Origin: Bdellovibrionales bacterium
GTDB lineage: Bacteria > Bdellovibrionota > Bdellovibrionia > Bdellovibrionales > UBA1609
Assembly (NCBI GenBank): GCA_027459485.1
Contig: DAIDIG010000002.1
Location: 62,001-126,000, forward strand
DNA length: 64,000 nucleotides
Direction of reading: 5' to 3'
Part shown: piece by piece, positions 36,499-45,379 of the stretch
Numbering within the stretch: the first letter of the stretch is position 1
How the letters are laid out: every line of letters begins with the position of its first letter
Program-made: the position numbers and the translations under genes
The notes under the pieces: model-generated
Seen by the model: the letters and a program-made list of their open reading frames with translations, nothing else
What the model was told of the DNA's origin: nothing
Database searches by the model: none

Positions 36499-39024
36499 AT
36501 GTCCGCCAAATCTGCTCGCCTTCAGCGTTTCAGTACGCTGGCTCTGATCGCAATTTCAACTTTTTCATTGATCGCGTCGGCCCACGCGGCTTGGCACCGT
36601 CTTCCGCGAAATGGGCACATGCTTCGGCATTCGCATGCGACGAAAGCTCCAAAGCTGCGCCTTTTGTCTTTTTCCGACGCCGCCCGACTCGCCTTTCGGC
36701 AGCGCGTTCGCTATGTCCATTTGCTCCGTCAAGCTGTTGCACAAGCGGCTCGTGAACAAATCGCGTTTCACAGCGAACACGCCACAGCAATGAACGATCG
36801 TTTTGGCCAGCCCGGTTTCGGCGAGCGCACGCGCGATCTCTACGCGATGCTTTTCATGCCGCAGGCAAATGCCGCGGGGAACGGCTGTTTACCCGGCGAT
36901 CCATGCGATTTAGCGGGGCGCGGATTGTATAAAGGCGATAAGTGTATCTACGGCGGGTTCACGAGCCACTACCGCACCGCCGGTAAACTCCAACCGTTTC
37001 AATGTTTGAATGGAGCAAGATGCCCGCATGGCAACGGTGAGCTTTGTAATCCGGCCGTATACGGTATGCCAGTCAATAGTAATGGGGCATGCATATCAAT
37101 TCACTTTCAATACGTGTCCACGCAATTGTGTTACAAAAACATGGAGAAGCGGCAGAGTGAGATACAATACGAAGCTCATGAAACGGCGCAATCCGCACGG
37201 GCATTCTTTAAGCTCGATCAATGTGCGCTCTCCACCGCAAATCCCACTTGTGCAGCCGGCACAATCACGAGGGAAGAAGCCGAAGACCCAACAACGGCCG
37301 GGGTGTGGCTCGATAAGTTGGCGGAATATGCCGCCTCCGACGAAGATTACGCGGAATTGTTCGGTGTCATTGAACTCTACAAAAAAAACGGGTGGCCGAT
37401 CCCGAAAACCAAGTATGATAGAGACATCGTGAACGGCATAAGTGGCAGGCTTGATCCGAGTAAATTTGAGGGAGCTGTCAATTCGGTTGTCGAGGGGGTA
37501 AAAGAGGTTTTCGCCGAAGAAGAAGCGCATTGCGATCAACACTTGTCGCAAGACGTGTGTAATGAAATTCAAAATTACAAGCCAGGTGACTATGATATTC
37601 ACAAACGACAACTCATTCGGCGTGAACAAAGAAGACAGCGGTATTTAGCGCAATACGGTTGCGCCAACGCGACGGTTAGAAATACATTGGAACATCAAGA
37701 GTGCGTGCAGCTCGACGAAAAAATCGCGGCACTCAACAATCAGGCCGGTCCCATCATGAGTTCATTGCCGCCGACACCGCCGCCGCCGCCGCCCACACCC
37801 GCTCCGCACGAAGTCGATCAATCGTACGGATGTTCGAGCGTTTTCAGAGACGACGCGGGGCTCTTCCAGCCTGCGGCGCAATGTTCGGTTTGTTTATCTG
37901 AAAACGCGGCGAACCGTTACGGTTATCAAGAAGATGAGCTCGCAAGCGTGACATCAGATCCGGTTGAGCACAAAAAGCTGGTTAAAAGAGCTGAAGAATT
38001 TGAGACATACACCGATTCAACTCGCTGGAAGGCTCTACTCTCAACAATGGCGCTCGTATGCGGCGACTCCGTCAACGGCGCCCATGACGTGACGGCTGAA
38101 ACAATGGCTCATTACGTCGAAGCGTTCGGCCAGTGCGACTCTAAAAAATATGACTGGCCCGACCACAATCTACTCAACAGCGAAGGTTTATTGAGTGACG
38201 TTGCGGATGTGACGAGCAAGAGCCCCGTCGATGATAAGCCGCAAAAAGAGGGATGGAAGGGCTTATTCAAAGAAATCGACACGAAGTTTCGATCGGCTTA
38301 CGGGGTCAACCTGATGCAGGTCGTCCCGCTTTTTTGCAATAGCGAAAGATTTAAAAAGCGATGGTTTGGCCTCTACTATAGCGGGAATTTATCAAAAAAT
38401 TGGCAAGGTCCAGGGGTCACTTGGAGCTCGAACGCCGTGCGTGGTTTCAAAGCCCTGGCTCGCAAGCACTTTTCACAAGATGCGGTAAACGGAATCAAGT
38501 GCTCGGGCGATTCGGCTGACACCTGCAACCAGCTCAAAGAGTGCATGACTCAGGCGATCGACTACCGCGAACGGCTTTTTCCTGACAATGAAATATGTCT
38601 ATCAACCAAGCACCCGACATCGGCATCTGACCTGGTGACCGCCCCGAGAAATGCGCTCGATTCAATGAGTGCCGCCGTTATCGCGGACGGCAGCCGATGC
38701 TATGTTTCTAACTCTCACTCGACATACAAGGGCGAAGAGGGCTGGAGCTACGCCATGTCCACTCACATGAGCGATCCGGCATATCAGGCCGATCCGACAG
38801 TGGGTAAAACGATATTTCGTGAATTGTGGAAGGGCCAGTTCGATCAAACTCCGAATTTCGGTACTTTTGTGTGTAACGGATCAAATGCCAGCTGCCATAC
38901 GACGGACTTCGCTCCGGTGGAAGAAGACCTAAACGACGACGTCGTGATTTACGAAAACGCGAGCTGCCGCCCGCCGGCCGAAACGTCGCAACGACTGAAC
39001 AGTCATCAACCGGTTACAAAATAA
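36499..39024 (+). CDS. large Cys-rich exported protein in the Tad region
   Basis: The 841 residues have an N-terminal hydrophobic signal (FSTLALIAISTFSLIASAHA). Many Cys occur in pairs (GCLPGDPCDLAG, KCIYGGFTSH, CLNGARCPHGNGELCNP, QCSVCLSENA). A Pro-rich hinge (PPTPPPPPPTPAP) lies near residue 430, and a second Cys-containing domain includes GFKALARKHF and YVSNSHSTYK. I recognise no family. Placed between two Tad pilus blocks, it may be a pilus-associated or surface-exposed protein. It is convergent with the kinase gene, 4 bases apart. Confidence 0.7.
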   Translation: MSAKSARLQRFSTLALIAISTFSLIASAHAAWHRLPRNGHMLRHSHATKAPKLRLLSFSDAARLAFRQRVRYVHLLRQAVAQAAREQIAFHSEHATAMNDRFGQPGFGERTRDLYAMLFMPQANAAGNGCLPGDPCDLAGRGLYKGDKCIYGGFTSHYRTAGKLQPFQCLNGARCPHGNGELCNPAVYGMPVNSNGACISIHFQYVSTQLCYKNMEKRQSEIQYEAHETAQSARAFFKLDQCALSTANPTCAAGTITREEAEDPTTAGVWLDKLAEYAASDEDYAELFGVIELYKKNGWPIPKTKYDRDIVNGISGRLDPSKFEGAVNSVVEGVKEVFAEEEAHCDQHLSQDVCNEIQNYKPGDYDIHKRQLIRREQRRQRYLAQYGCANATVRNTLEHQECVQLDEKIAALNNQAGPIMSSLPPTPPPPPPTPAPHEVDQSYGCSSVFRDDAGLFQPAAQCSVCLSENAANRYGYQEDELASVTSDPVEHKKLVKRAEEFETYTDSTRWKALLSTMALVCGDSVNGAHDVTAETMAHYVEAFGQCDSKKYDWPDHNLLNSEGLLSDVADVTSKSPVDDKPQKEGWKGLFKEIDTKFRSAYGVNLMQVVPLFCNSERFKKRWFGLYYSGNLSKNWQGPGVTWSSNAVRGFKALARKHFSQDAVNGIKCSGDSADTCNQLKECMTQAIDYRERLFPDNEICLSTKHPTSASDLVTAPRNALDSMSAAVIADGSRCYVSNSHSTYKGEEGWSYAMSTHMSDPAYQADPTVGKTIFRELWKGQFDQTPNFGTFVCNGSNASCHTTDFAPVEEDLNDDVVIYENASCRPPAETSQRLNSHQPVTK

Positions 39025-39028
39025 AAAG

Positions 39029-40129
39029 TTACGCGCGTTCGACTAAAAAAGACGCGCGCACTCTCCCGCGCGATGATTGCAGTTGCAACTGCGAGCCGTG
39101 CCGCTTCAACAAGGCTTGCGTGAGGCTGAGGCCGAGCCCAAGGCCTTGCGAGTGTTTGAGAATGTCCTCGTCAAGCGCGAACGGCTGCATGATTTTTTCT
39201 ATAGTCTTCTCAGAGAGCGATTTGCCGGAGTTAATCACGGCGATTTCAACTTGATTGTCATCCACCGCGGCAACGGTCATTTCTATGTTGGCCTTTTCGT
39301 CGCCAAATTTCACGGCATTATCGACCAGTCGCTCGAGGGCCTGATTCAACACATTCGGGTCAGCTTTAATTGAAACGTCACCGGCTGAGAGTAGGATTTT
39401 TTGTTGCCGTTCAGCCGCCGCCGATTTGAATTTATCGGCCAGTTCGGCGAATAGAGTTTCAGTCGAAATCTTTTTCTTGGATATTTTGGTAATGCCAGTT
39501 TCGGCCGAAACGAATGCCAATACATCGTTCACAATTCGATGAAGCCGCGACGTCCCTTGGTTGATGCGGCTTACGTATTTTTTTTGCTCCGCCGTTAACG
39601 AGGTCTCATTCAGTAGTTCGAGAAAACTGATCATCGAGGTGAGCGGAGTTTTGAGCTCGTGATTGATCAAAATCATGAAGTTGCTTTTGGCATCGTCGAG
39701 AGTTTTGAGTTCAGCCAATGCTTTTTCAAGCGCGGCGTTTTTCTCTTGTAGCTCCGCGCGAAGTTCGTAGCGCTCGATCGCTTTGTCGACGGTGTTGGCG
39801 AGATCCACGGGGTCCCACGGTTTTGTGACGTACCGGTAGACTTCGCCTGTATTGATCGCTTCGATCACGGAGTCGATGTCGGTGTAACCGGTGAGCAAAA
39901 TTCGCACGGCTTCGGGGTGAAACTCCATCGACTCCTTTAGAAACTCGACGCCCGATTTCCGCGGCATGCGCTGGTCGCTGATGATGAGCGCGACGTGATT
40001 TTTTTTGATGAGAGCTAGACCTTCGGCGGCCGAGGTGGCCTTTAGTACGGAGTATTTTTTTCGAAAGAGGCGCTCGAGCGCCTCAACATTGTCTATTTCA
40101 TCATCTACGCAAAGAATTGTGTGTTTCAT
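39029..40129 (-). CDS. response regulator-histidine kinase hybrid
   Basis: The 366 residues combine an N-terminal receiver domain (acidic pocket CVDDE, phospho-acceptor Asp52 in ISDQRMP, Lys103 in VTKPWD), a coiled-coil linker and a HisKA dimerisation domain (His157 in INHELKTPLTSM). The HATPase domain has an N-box LERLVDNAVKFGDE and a G-box GLGLGLSLTQALL. The cytosolic sensor has no membrane segment. The output partner is not in the window. ATG 40129 begins the receiver; the open frame extends upstream without domain support. It may regulate the surrounding pilus genes (inference). Confidence 0.88.
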   Translation of the reverse strand: MKHTILCVDDEIDNVEALERLFRKKYSVLKATSAAEGLALIKKNHVALIISDQRMPRKSGVEFLKESMEFHPEAVRILLTGYTDIDSVIEAINTGEVYRYVTKPWDPVDLANTVDKAIERYELRAELQEKNAALEKALAELKTLDDAKSNFMILINHELKTPLTSMISFLELLNETSLTAEQKKYVSRINQGTSRLHRIVNDVLAFVSAETGITKISKKKISTETLFAELADKFKSAAAERQQKILLSAGDVSIKADPNVLNQALERLVDNAVKFGDEKANIEMTVAAVDDNQVEIAVINSGKSLSEKTIEKIMQPFALDEDILKHSQGLGLGLSLTQALLKRHGSQLQLQSSRGRVRASFLVERA

Positions 40130-40181
40130 CGTTGAAATCTCAGTATAGAATATAAGTGTGGATTGGGTTAGGGGAAAAGTC

Positions 40182-42191
40182 ATGAATAAGTCCGTACTTT
40201 TTTTCGCGTCCATTACGTTCTTATTGTTAGCACCTGTTGTTGAAGCGCAATATCTTGCCGCCGGTGCCAATGTTTATGCCGGCGGCGGCGCATTTTTCGG
40301 GCAAAATAATTGTTCGGGTGCTCCGAGTTTACCGCCCGCAATCTTAGATAAGAACAATGACGTGCAGGATATCAACAGAGATATAACTGACATCAAGCGC
40401 AGCATTCGCGACGCCAAAGAAAATCTTAGAATGGCCAGCCAAGGCTTCAACAAGGATGACAGTGTTGTTTGTAGTTGGTTCCGCCACGGTGGCGACTATG
40501 ATGTTTGCGGAGCGCTCAGAAAGTGGTTTAAAAACGCGACGAATAAAACGGCCGATTTGAAATGTATGGGCGCGGATTTCAAAAATCCACATCCGTGGAA
40601 AGCCTATTGTGCGGACAAGGGGCCAAACCCCTCTCGAACAGATTCGCTTGAAGCGGGCGATGCCAGAAATGAATGGACGAATCTGAATGCGAGTAACGGA
40701 TCAGATAACTTCCCCGACCCGCAGCAGTTCTGTCAAACTGACGGGCTTATTACAAAGTACGCTCAGGCTCACAAACTGGAAGCTAACTCAGATAAGACTA
40801 ACTCTTATAACGATTCATGCCCTGCGTGTTCGAAATATCTGGCTAGTGGCGACGGCAAGTACACCGAGGCAGACTGCGAAGAAGCGTTAAAAAATTACGA
40901 AACCGATTGGCAATCGTACTCACAAGCGCAAACTCAGCTAAATAACGCTCAGCTATCGCTCAAAATCGCGCAGCGAGACTTAGAAGATGCCCGGCATCGT
41001 CGCAGCCGTGCCGTCGACAGGTACGCTCAAGACGTTGCCGACGGTAATGTCTCCGCCCAAATTTGTTGGCGCTGTTTCAATGGCAACGCCAGCCAAGGGC
41101 CGTCGACGCTAGATAAAATTTTGCCGCTTGTGGGTTCTGTTCTTGGCATGGGCGTGACCTATGCAACTGTTCACTATACAGATCAGCAAAACGCAAAACT
41201 TGGTTGGCCATCAAATCCGTGGATGGGTTACGAGATGGCCTATCCGTTCGCGATGGCTGGAATTTACGGGGCGATGAATGCCGGCGGTTGTTCGATGGGC
41301 GGCCCTGGTGGAGCATTCGGATATCCGTCAGGCTACTACAGCCCGTTCGGCGGTGGGATGTCTCCGTACATGATGAACCCGTACATGATGAACCCGATGA
41401 TGGGCCCCGGCGGTATGGGGATGGCGCCATTCATGGGCGTGGGCGGTATGGGGATGGCACCTTACATGGGTATGGGCGGTATGATGCCCTATTCGGGGAT
41501 GATGCCTGGAATGATGGGTATGCCCGGCATGATCGGCATCGGCATTGGCGGTGCCATTGCAGGTGGGATGAGCCCGTTTGGGTACATGAGCCCTGGCTGG
41601 GGCGCGATGACTCCTTCAATGGGCATGATGGCGCCCGGTATGATGGGCGGCGCGATGATGGGAATGATGTCGCCCTACGGAGCGATGAGCCCGTACGGAA
41701 TGATGAACCCCTACGCTTCGATGGGAATGCCTGGAATGATGGGTATACCAGGGATGATGGGCATGCCAGGGGCGATGAACCCGTACGCGAGCATGAGCCC
41801 CATGATGAACAGCGGTTACATGACGGCGATGATGCAATACCAGCAGCAAATGATGGCAATTCAGATGCAGCAAATGCAAGATTATCAAAACCGTCAGATG
41901 CTCGTCGGGCAGTTGAGCCAACAGTTGATGCAAATTCAGGTGCAAATTCAACAGATCGAAATGGGTGGTGGAATATCGGGCTTTGGTGGCCTGACGACGG
42001 GGATTAGCCCTTTCGGCGGCACACCCGGCTTTGGCACGTCGGGATTTGGCACCCCAGGTTTCGGCACGCCGGGATTCGGTACATATCCAACGGGTTATAC
42101 GACATCGCCCTATGGTACGGTACCCGGCACAACCGCACCTTATACGGGGCCAGCCCGTGGGCAAGGTTACGGAGTCCCGACAGCGTTTTAA
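40182..42191 (+). CDS. exported Met/Gly/Pro-rich low-complexity protein
   Basis: The 669 residues begin with a signal peptide (MNKSVLFFASITFLLLAPVV, cut before QYLAAG). A helical domain with Cys pairs (about 40-290) includes CPACSKYL and CWRCFNG. About residues 370-560 are dominated by Met, Gly, Pro, Tyr and Ala in units such as MMNPYMMNP, GMGMAPYMGMGG and MPGMMGMPG. A Gln/Met-rich helix follows (QYQQQMMAIQMQQMQ), then Gly-Phe-Gly-Thr-Pro repeats. No family is recognised. An elastic surface or metal-binding polymer is possible. ATG 40182 follows an AGGGGAAAA ribosome site. Confidence 0.7.
   Translation: MNKSVLFFASITFLLLAPVVEAQYLAAGANVYAGGGAFFGQNNCSGAPSLPPAILDKNNDVQDINRDITDIKRSIRDAKENLRMASQGFNKDDSVVCSWFRHGGDYDVCGALRKWFKNATNKTADLKCMGADFKNPHPWKAYCADKGPNPSRTDSLEAGDARNEWTNLNASNGSDNFPDPQQFCQTDGLITKYAQAHKLEANSDKTNSYNDSCPACSKYLASGDGKYTEADCEEALKNYETDWQSYSQAQTQLNNAQLSLKIAQRDLEDARHRRSRAVDRYAQDVADGNVSAQICWRCFNGNASQGPSTLDKILPLVGSVLGMGVTYATVHYTDQQNAKLGWPSNPWMGYEMAYPFAMAGIYGAMNAGGCSMGGPGGAFGYPSGYYSPFGGGMSPYMMNPYMMNPMMGPGGMGMAPFMGVGGMGMAPYMGMGGMMPYSGMMPGMMGMPGMIGIGIGGAIAGGMSPFGYMSPGWGAMTPSMGMMAPGMMGGAMMGMMSPYGAMSPYGMMNPYASMGMPGMMGIPGMMGMPGAMNPYASMSPMMNSGYMTAMMQYQQQMMAIQMQQMQDYQNRQMLVGQLSQQLMQIQVQIQQIEMGGGISGFGGLTTGISPFGGTPGFGTSGFGTPGFGTPGFGTYPTGYTTSPYGTVPGTTAPYTGPARGQGYGVPTAF
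41345..41830 (+). repeat. degenerate ATG-rich repeat region (Met/Gly/Pro codons)
   Basis: Short imperfect repeats such as TACATGATGAACCCG and GGCGGTATGGGGATGG recur through this stretch. They encode the Met-rich domain. Long spurious open frames arise on both strands because of the repeats. Confidence 0.7.
42018..42077 (+). repeat. four 15-bp tandem units (GTPGF-like)
   Basis: Four consecutive 15-base units at 42018, 42033, 42048 and 42063 encode GTPGF, GTSGF, GTPGF and GTPGF. They vary mainly at third codon positions, so selection acts on the protein. Confidence 0.85.
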
Positions 42192-42235
42192 CCAGCCTGT
42201 TTACGCTCACCTGAAGAGATGCTAATGAAGTTCGG

Positions 42236-43669
42236 ATGAGCTCGCCCACTGTCATCGAAAAGTTCTCCGGCACAATCGCCAATTGCTACGACAGCCACGT
42301 TCACTGGCAAGCAACCGGCACATTTCGACGCCACCTTCAGCTCCATGATTTGTTCGGGGCGCCCATGCAAATCGAGCAGCAGCTCCAAAATATTTGGAAG
42401 ACCCATCAAGCCTCAAACCAAAATTCGTCTGCGCACGACCGCGAATGGATCACCGGCTTTGGTTGGGATCAGCATCGGTTTCAAACGGCAGGCACTGACG
42501 GCGATGCACTCTTTACGCACGAAAGCTTAGATCGGGTTTTCGGCGCGCGACCGGTTTTTTTCATTCGGATTGACGGTCACGCCGCATGGGTAAATCGCGC
42601 GGCGCTTGAGCAGGCGGGCTTGTGGCAAAAACGCCCGGTCGGCCCGACGGGTGGTGAGATTCAGTTGAAACCCGATGGGTATCCGAACGGCATTTTACTC
42701 GACCACGCGATGCAAATAGTCGAGCGATTATTGCCGGCGCGCACGCCGGCGCAAATTCGTGACGACTTACTGTTTGGGCAGAAGATTTTTCACGCCGCTG
42801 GTTTCACGCACATTCGCGATTTGAGCGGTGACGAGGCTCAGTGGCATGTTACAACCGAACTTGAAAAAAACGGCGAGCTCGCGCTCGCTGTCGAGCAGTT
42901 CTTCGGCGTTGAAGACCCGAACTTATTTGACCGGCAACTCGATTTGGCGGTGCGCCTCAATCGCGAATGGGATTCAGCCGACTGCGGCGGCCGGCGCGGC
43001 GATCGACACGCGCTCGTTCGACCGCGCGGGATCAAAATTTTTCTCGACGGCGCACTCGGCTCAGAAGGCGCGCTTCTCAGCTGCGAATATTGCACGCGAG
43101 CCGGCCATCGCGGCCTTCAGCTTCTTGATAAGCCGACGCTTCGAGATTTTATTGTGCGGACTTGGCGAAATGAGCTCCCGGTCGCCGTACATGCGATCGG
43201 TGATGCGGCGGCCGACATTTTGGCTGAAACCGCCGGTGAAATAGAATCGGGTGGGTTAAAGGGCGAGCTTCATATCGAACACGCCGAACTTTTACAGCGA
43301 GAGACGATCGCGCGATTAGCGAAGCTCCATCATGTCGAATGTTTTTTGCAACCCTGCCATTATCTGAGCGATCGCAAATGGCTGCGCGAAAAACTCGGCC
43401 CGTTCGCCGGGCGAGCCTTTCGTTACCGTGAACTCGAAGACGCGGGCATACCGATTTGGTTTGGTAGCGATAGCCCGATCGAAGAGCCATCCGTACTCTC
43501 GACGTTGCAAGCGATCGATCTTGCCCAGCGAGATGATGACATTCCGCCGCCGCGGCATCACGGCACGCATTATCAGTCTCATCCGGATGTCGCATGGGTG
43601 CCGAATACCCACACTCTTTTTCATAACGGCCGCATTGAAAGCACCACGTTCTCAGGTCGCCATTTGTAA
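42236..43669 (+). CDS. amidohydrolase family protein (YtcJ-like)
   Basis: The 477 residues form a metal-dependent hydrolase: HxH motif in CYDSHVHWQATG, then an internal Lys/Asp region (GIKIFLDGALGSEGALLSCE). Metal-ligand His motifs VHAIGDAAAD and HIEHAELL and the final Asp in FGSDSPIEEPS match the Amidohydro_3/YtcJ group. The substrate is unknown (amide or imine bond). It is probably cytosolic. It is unrelated in function to the pilus genes around it, and convergent with the Tad block by 36 bases. Confidence 0.85.
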   Translation: MSSPTVIEKFSGTIANCYDSHVHWQATGTFRRHLQLHDLFGAPMQIEQQLQNIWKTHQASNQNSSAHDREWITGFGWDQHRFQTAGTDGDALFTHESLDRVFGARPVFFIRIDGHAAWVNRAALEQAGLWQKRPVGPTGGEIQLKPDGYPNGILLDHAMQIVERLLPARTPAQIRDDLLFGQKIFHAAGFTHIRDLSGDEAQWHVTTELEKNGELALAVEQFFGVEDPNLFDRQLDLAVRLNREWDSADCGGRRGDRHALVRPRGIKIFLDGALGSEGALLSCEYCTRAGHRGLQLLDKPTLRDFIVRTWRNELPVAVHAIGDAAADILAETAGEIESGGLKGELHIEHAELLQRETIARLAKLHHVECFLQPCHYLSDRKWLREKLGPFAGRAFRYRELEDAGIPIWFGSDSPIEEPSVLSTLQAIDLAQRDDDIPPPRHHGTHYQSHPDVAWVPNTHTLFHNGRIESTTFSGRHL

Positions 43670-43705
43670 TAGAAGCGTACGTTTTCGTACTGCACGAGTT
43701 CGTAT

Positions 43706-44752
43706 CTAAAATCCGCTGGTATGTGTCGCGGCCGCTCCGCCCGCACCGGCGTTTCGTTCTTGTGAATAGACAATCGCACCGGCCGCAATCGCAGCACCCA
43801 ACCAAAACCAACCGCTTTTGTAAAACGGCTTCGAATTTGACGGGGTCGCCATTGCAGTTGAAGGGTCCGCCCACTGATTGTAAGCCGGCGTCTCGAGAGA
43901 ACCAGAGGCCAGTGTCGGCGTCGAAAGCGGGAAGATCGGTTGCGATTGCCCGCGCACGGCCACGCATGAGTTTGAAAAAAGCGCCGCCAGATTTTGTTGC
44001 GTATTTTCAAGCTCTGACCAAAGTGGCGTTTGGCAGGTGCCTGTCACCCAGGGCAGCCGTCTCGGCTGAAATGCGATCAGGGCTCGCGCGGGTAGAACGC
44101 GTGTGACAGGTTGGTAGACTGAGGATAAAAGTGTCAATCGAACTGTTTGATCTGGTAACGATAACGTCGAGCGCCCCGACAGACGGATGGCCTTGCCGTT
44201 TAAAAGCGCCAATTCAAAGTTTTTCCAATTCTGAATCGGCACATTGAACTTTTGCTGCGCGGCCCGGATTTCGTGATATTCCGCTACCAACGGGGGCGGG
44301 AACAAAGTGCGGTCCGGCTCGTAGCTCGCGTCAAACCCAGCGGCGATCGTGAGCCATTTTTTCGTGTCGTCCGCGGATGTGCTCACTTGTGCAAGTCGCA
44401 GAAAGCCGATGCTGATCATGGCGCGATAAGGCTTTGGCCAATCGGCCTTATAGGCGAAAGAAGCAAGATTCAGCCACTCCGTGCGCATGGCTTCGTCTTC
44501 AGAATTCAAATAAGCGACTTGCGCCTTTTCAAATTCTGTCTTCAATGATTCGAGCGCTGAACTATCGGCCGGTGATTTTTTAATGTGGGCCACAATTGCG
44601 GATGCCGACGGGTCGGTCAAAAGATAGGCATTATATTGGCGGAGTGAAACGCCCGGCGAACGGACCAAATAGCGAAGTGTCGGGCCAGCGTAAGATTGCA
44701 TGCTTAGAAAAATCATCGCGGTTGCGAGAAGTAATCGATTTGTACGTTTCAT
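43706..44752 (-). CDS. exported protein at the end of the Flp pilin operon
   Basis: The 348 residues start with a signal peptide (LLLATAMIFLSMQSYA). A helical repeat-like domain (about 30-170) and a beta-rich domain follow, with a C-terminal membrane helix (SGWFWLGAAIAAGAIVYSQE) ahead of a short Gly/Ala tail. The ribosome site GAGGTC precedes the ATG, 11 bases after the CpaB-like gene. The family is not recognised; the position suggests a pilus assembly accessory. Confidence 0.65.
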   Translation of the reverse strand: MKRTNRLLLATAMIFLSMQSYAGPTLRYLVRSPGVSLRQYNAYLLTDPSASAIVAHIKKSPADSSALESLKTEFEKAQVAYLNSEDEAMRTEWLNLASFAYKADWPKPYRAMISIGFLRLAQVSTSADDTKKWLTIAAGFDASYEPDRTLFPPPLVAEYHEIRAAQQKFNVPIQNWKNFELALLNGKAIRLSGRSTLSLPDQTVRLTLLSSVYQPVTRVLPARALIAFQPRRLPWVTGTCQTPLWSELENTQQNLAALFSNSCVAVRGQSQPIFPLSTPTLASGSLETPAYNQWADPSTAMATPSNSKPFYKSGWFWLGAAIAAGAIVYSQERNAGAGGAAATHTSGF

Positions 44753-44763
44753 CTGGACCTCAC

Positions 44764-45276
44764 TTAGTTTTCAAACACGATACGACTTTGTTTCGGCGCC
44801 AAGCGCACTTGCTCTTGCGCACGATCGGGATTTTGCACGACCACCAAAAACGGCTTGTCTTCGGATCGAATCAATTCGGCCGACTGCGATTCGGGCACAA
44901 GAACCGAGAACTGTGACGGATCTTTCGGGCTTCGGATAATCTTGAGACCTTTCGCTACAGCGACCGGATCGCCGGGCTTATAGAGATCGACAACGCCGTA
45001 TTGTCCAAGAAGTGAATCCAAAGATTCGAGATTTTGGACTTCTATTGGGAGCAAAACGTAGCCATCGGGGATGAACGTATCGATGCCGGCGTACGGTGAG
45101 GCCGACTGTTTAACCGCGGTGGATTTATCGTGAGTATCGACCATGATGGCCACAATCAGGCAAAAACCGACTATGATCGAAGGGATAAACCATGCATGGT
45201 TTTGGTATTTGATCCAAAATTTTCCGATCGTGGTATCTTTGAGCTTCCGGATCATACCGGTATCGCGCGCTAACAT
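44764..45276 (-). CDS. CpaB/RcpC-like pilus assembly protein (short form)
   Basis: The 170 residues have one membrane helix (WFIPSIIVGFCLIVAIMV) and a periplasmic SAF-like part (DTFIPDGYVLLPIEVQNLES, LYKPGDPVAVAKGLKIIRSP) resembling the C-terminal half of CpaB/RcpC. It is shorter than typical CpaB (about 260-300). ATG 45276 has a strong AAGGAGGGG site and lies inside the preceding TadE-like ORF. The assignment is moderate; gene order supports it. Confidence 0.6.
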   Translation of the reverse strand: MLARDTGMIRKLKDTTIGKFWIKYQNHAWFIPSIIVGFCLIVAIMVDTHDKSTAVKQSASPYAGIDTFIPDGYVLLPIEVQNLESLDSLLGQYGVVDLYKPGDPVAVAKGLKIIRSPKDPSQFSVLVPESQSAELIRSEDKPFLVVVQNPDRAQEQVRLAPKQSRIVFEN

Positions 45277-45379
45277 TGATCCCCTCCTTGCAGATATAAA
45301 TGGCGATGCACATAAACAGCAAAAACGATGCCATCGTTAAGATGCCTTCGACTATGACTTGGCCGCGGGAGCTGTTCAC
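45125..45379 (-). CDS. small TadE-like pseudopilin ORF overlapping the CpaB-like gene
   Basis: The GTG start overlaps the stop of the previous gene (GTGA) with GGAG upstream. The N-terminus NSSRGQVIVEGILTMASFLL has the RGQ...E pseudopilin pattern before a hydrophobic helix. From 45276 onward the frame overlaps the CpaB-like gene for 152 bases, and the residues there look non-conserved (DRKILDQIPKPCMVYP). The pseudopilin may therefore be truncated or frame-shifted. 84 residues if read to its stop. Confidence 0.5.
   Translation of the reverse strand: MNSSRGQVIVEGILTMASFLLFMCIAIYICKEGINVSARYRYDPEAQRYHDRKILDQIPKPCMVYPFDHSRFLPDCGHHGRYSR

Noticed and set aside
41204-42164. Long open frames of 180-270 codons on both strands over the Met-rich gene
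   Set aside because: They are by-products of the repetitive ATG/GGC-rich DNA. Their translations are compositionally odd, and only the signal-peptide-bearing frame has a ribosome site.
43676-43689. Small hairpin GTACG-TTTT-CGTAC between the amidohydrolase and Tad block
   Set aside because: Short stem with no T-run on either strand; not a credible terminator.
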